From: Rhynchonema sp. JSB1_4
Lineage: Eukaryota > Nematoda > Chromadorea > Monhysterida > Xyalidae
Length of the DNA stretch: 19,525 bases
NCBI GenBank assembly: GCA_030248065.1
Contig: JASAMV010005688.1
Coordinates: 1 to 19,525 of the forward strand
Direction of reading: 5' to 3'
The translations under genes were made by a program, and so were the position numbers. Within the stretch, counting starts at the first letter, position 1, and each line of letters opens with the position of its first letter. Below are positions 18,901-19,525 of this stretch, one piece after another. The notes under the pieces are model-generated. The model was not told where the DNA came from. It was given only the letters and a program-made list of their open reading frames with translations, and ran no database searches.

Positions 18901-19215
18901 CCATCGCTGAGAGATTGAGCTTGATCTGGACCGTTTGAGTCGCCGCTTGGACCTGAAAAATATAAAAAACAAGGTCTGTCTTGTTTCGGGGGCATAAAAT
19001 GATAAGAAGGAAATAGCACCTGGAACGGAAATGGATGAATTGAAATTGCGCCGTTGCGAGAGAGAATCCTTGCGTTCGCGTTCGCGAGCGTCGCCATTCG
19101 GCATGTTTTTCGGATGATTTTTACACTCGTTGTTGTTGTTGCTGGTTTTTCGTGCCGAATCTGTTGATGGTTTGTCAAAATCCGTTCGATTATCGTCGTC
19201 GTTTGACGAGCGCAT
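15941..19215 (-). CDS. BAK1: BAK-like pro-apoptotic Bcl-2 family protein
   Basis: Eight exons, all phases consistent: 19215-19020, 18952-18775, 18395-18281, 18205-18123, 17722-17633, 17369-17286, 16795-16615 and 16078-15941 (TAG), giving 354 residues. An in-frame TAA upstream of ATG 19215 supports the start. Residues 1-124 are a charged, Ser/Asn-rich extension not found in the 211-residue human BAK. Helix 1 is at about 134-152 (DESEQVVHSFLVSSY). BH3 is 196-207 (VGRRLAAIGDEF, with the invariant Leu and Gly-Asp). BH1 is 253-264 (EGIQWGRIVALL), then SFGYRMAV as in BAK. BH2 is 300-309 (AHWIMQNGGW). The anchor is about 322-349, followed by RSGSK. BAK/BAX proteins oligomerise in the mitochondrial outer membrane and release cytochrome c. 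The BH1 Asn is Gln here. BAK is favoured over BAX or a pro-survival member by the GFGYR-like stretch after BH1; assignment within the family is fairly sure. Confidence 0.9.
16219..16262. repeat. Degenerate ~24-bp tandem duplication in the last BAK intron
   Basis: ATTGGGCCACTAAAGATTTTG is followed at once by ATTGGGCCACAAGATTTTGG. A partly inverted relative (CCAATGGACCACTGGCCCATT) lies just downstream to about 16295. This may be a worn mobile element. Confidence 0.45.
17193..17236 (-). other. Cryptic or alternative 44-base exon in the BAK-like gene
   Basis: It is bounded by a strong acceptor (TTGTTTTCAG) and a strong donor (GTAAGC), inside the intron between 17286 and 16795. Constitutive exons 6 and 7 join in phase without it. 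If included, exon 6 (ending CG) plus C-TGA gives an immediate stop, so the product would end after about residue 249, just before BH1. Whether it is ever used is unknown. Confidence 0.35.
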
Positions 19216-19525
19216 TTCTCTGGCGATCTTCTTATGTTTGTTTGTTTATCACTTATTTGAGTTCTTGCAAAAACAGTCACCAATTGGCACGGCTTCTTCT
19301 CCCCGTGGTGCACAGTCGTTGGTTTTAAGCACGTCAAGGTACAAGTTCGCACGATCTTGATTTGAAAGATAAATTGAGCAAAAACAGTTTGGTCTGATGC
19401 GAGGTGCGAAAGCAGCCAAAGTGCACAAGTAAGGCACTACTTGTTGAACGATTGATGTGCCTTTGGTCCTGCAAAGGAAATTGTGAATAAACAAATGGTT
19501 CCTATTCACAATGTGCTCTACACCA
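19216..19525 (-). other. 5' flank of the BAK-like gene
   Basis: Upstream of ATG 19215 on the minus strand an in-frame TAA excludes further N-terminal extension in the same exon. A possible acceptor (CCTTTGCAG) near 19470 could belong to a 5' UTR exon. There is no other gene signal up to the window edge. Confidence 0.4.

Noticed and set aside
1..19525. CRISPR arrays, bacterial operons, ribosome-binding sites
   Set aside because: The window is split by spliceosomal introns and shows animal protein families; no direct-repeat/spacer array was seen.

Overview
This window is nuclear DNA of an invertebrate animal. Its genes are split by GT-AG introns, many only 48-100 bases long. I rebuilt four protein-coding genes by joining open exons whose splice phases agree. 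The marker content (a BAK-type Bcl-2 effector, a CEP104-type cilium-tip protein, a divergent synaptotagmin) fits a lophotrochozoan. Introns are tiny toward the 5' end and larger toward the 3' end in two genes, which recalls flatworms. I cannot name the species, and the taxon is inference.

Layout. Positions 1-3276 hold no gene I can support. They contain a 135-bp hairpin MITE with an 8-bp target duplication, a 24-bp palindrome and two perfect TGACGTCA (CRE) sites that may belong to the promoter of the next gene. Positions 3277-7581 (+) encode a synaptotagmin (tandem C2A-C2B) whose calcium ligands are mostly lost; its first large intron carries a hAT-like MITE. Positions 7903-8424 are a long fold-back element sitting exactly between the 3' ends of the synaptotagmin gene and the convergent CEP104-like gene.

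Positions 8594-11998 (-), perhaps starting at 12260, encode a CEP104-like protein. It keeps the N-terminal jelly-roll domain and the central UVR-like coiled coil, but ends before the TOG and zinc-finger parts. Positions 12705-13852 (-) encode a predicted 110-residue secreted cysteine-rich protein of unknown function. Positions 15941-19215 (-) encode a 354-residue BAK-like pro-apoptotic protein with BH3, BH1, BH2 and a C-terminal membrane anchor. Its inferred 3' UTR runs down to a polyadenylation signal near 14644.

The three minus-strand genes lie head to tail and look functionally unrelated (cilium, secretion, mitochondrial apoptosis), so no operon-like logic is claimed. The points most worth following are the shortened CEP104, the two intact MITEs and the fold-back element, a cryptic exon in the BAK gene that would truncate it after BH3, and a 10-base motif dispersed six times across the window.
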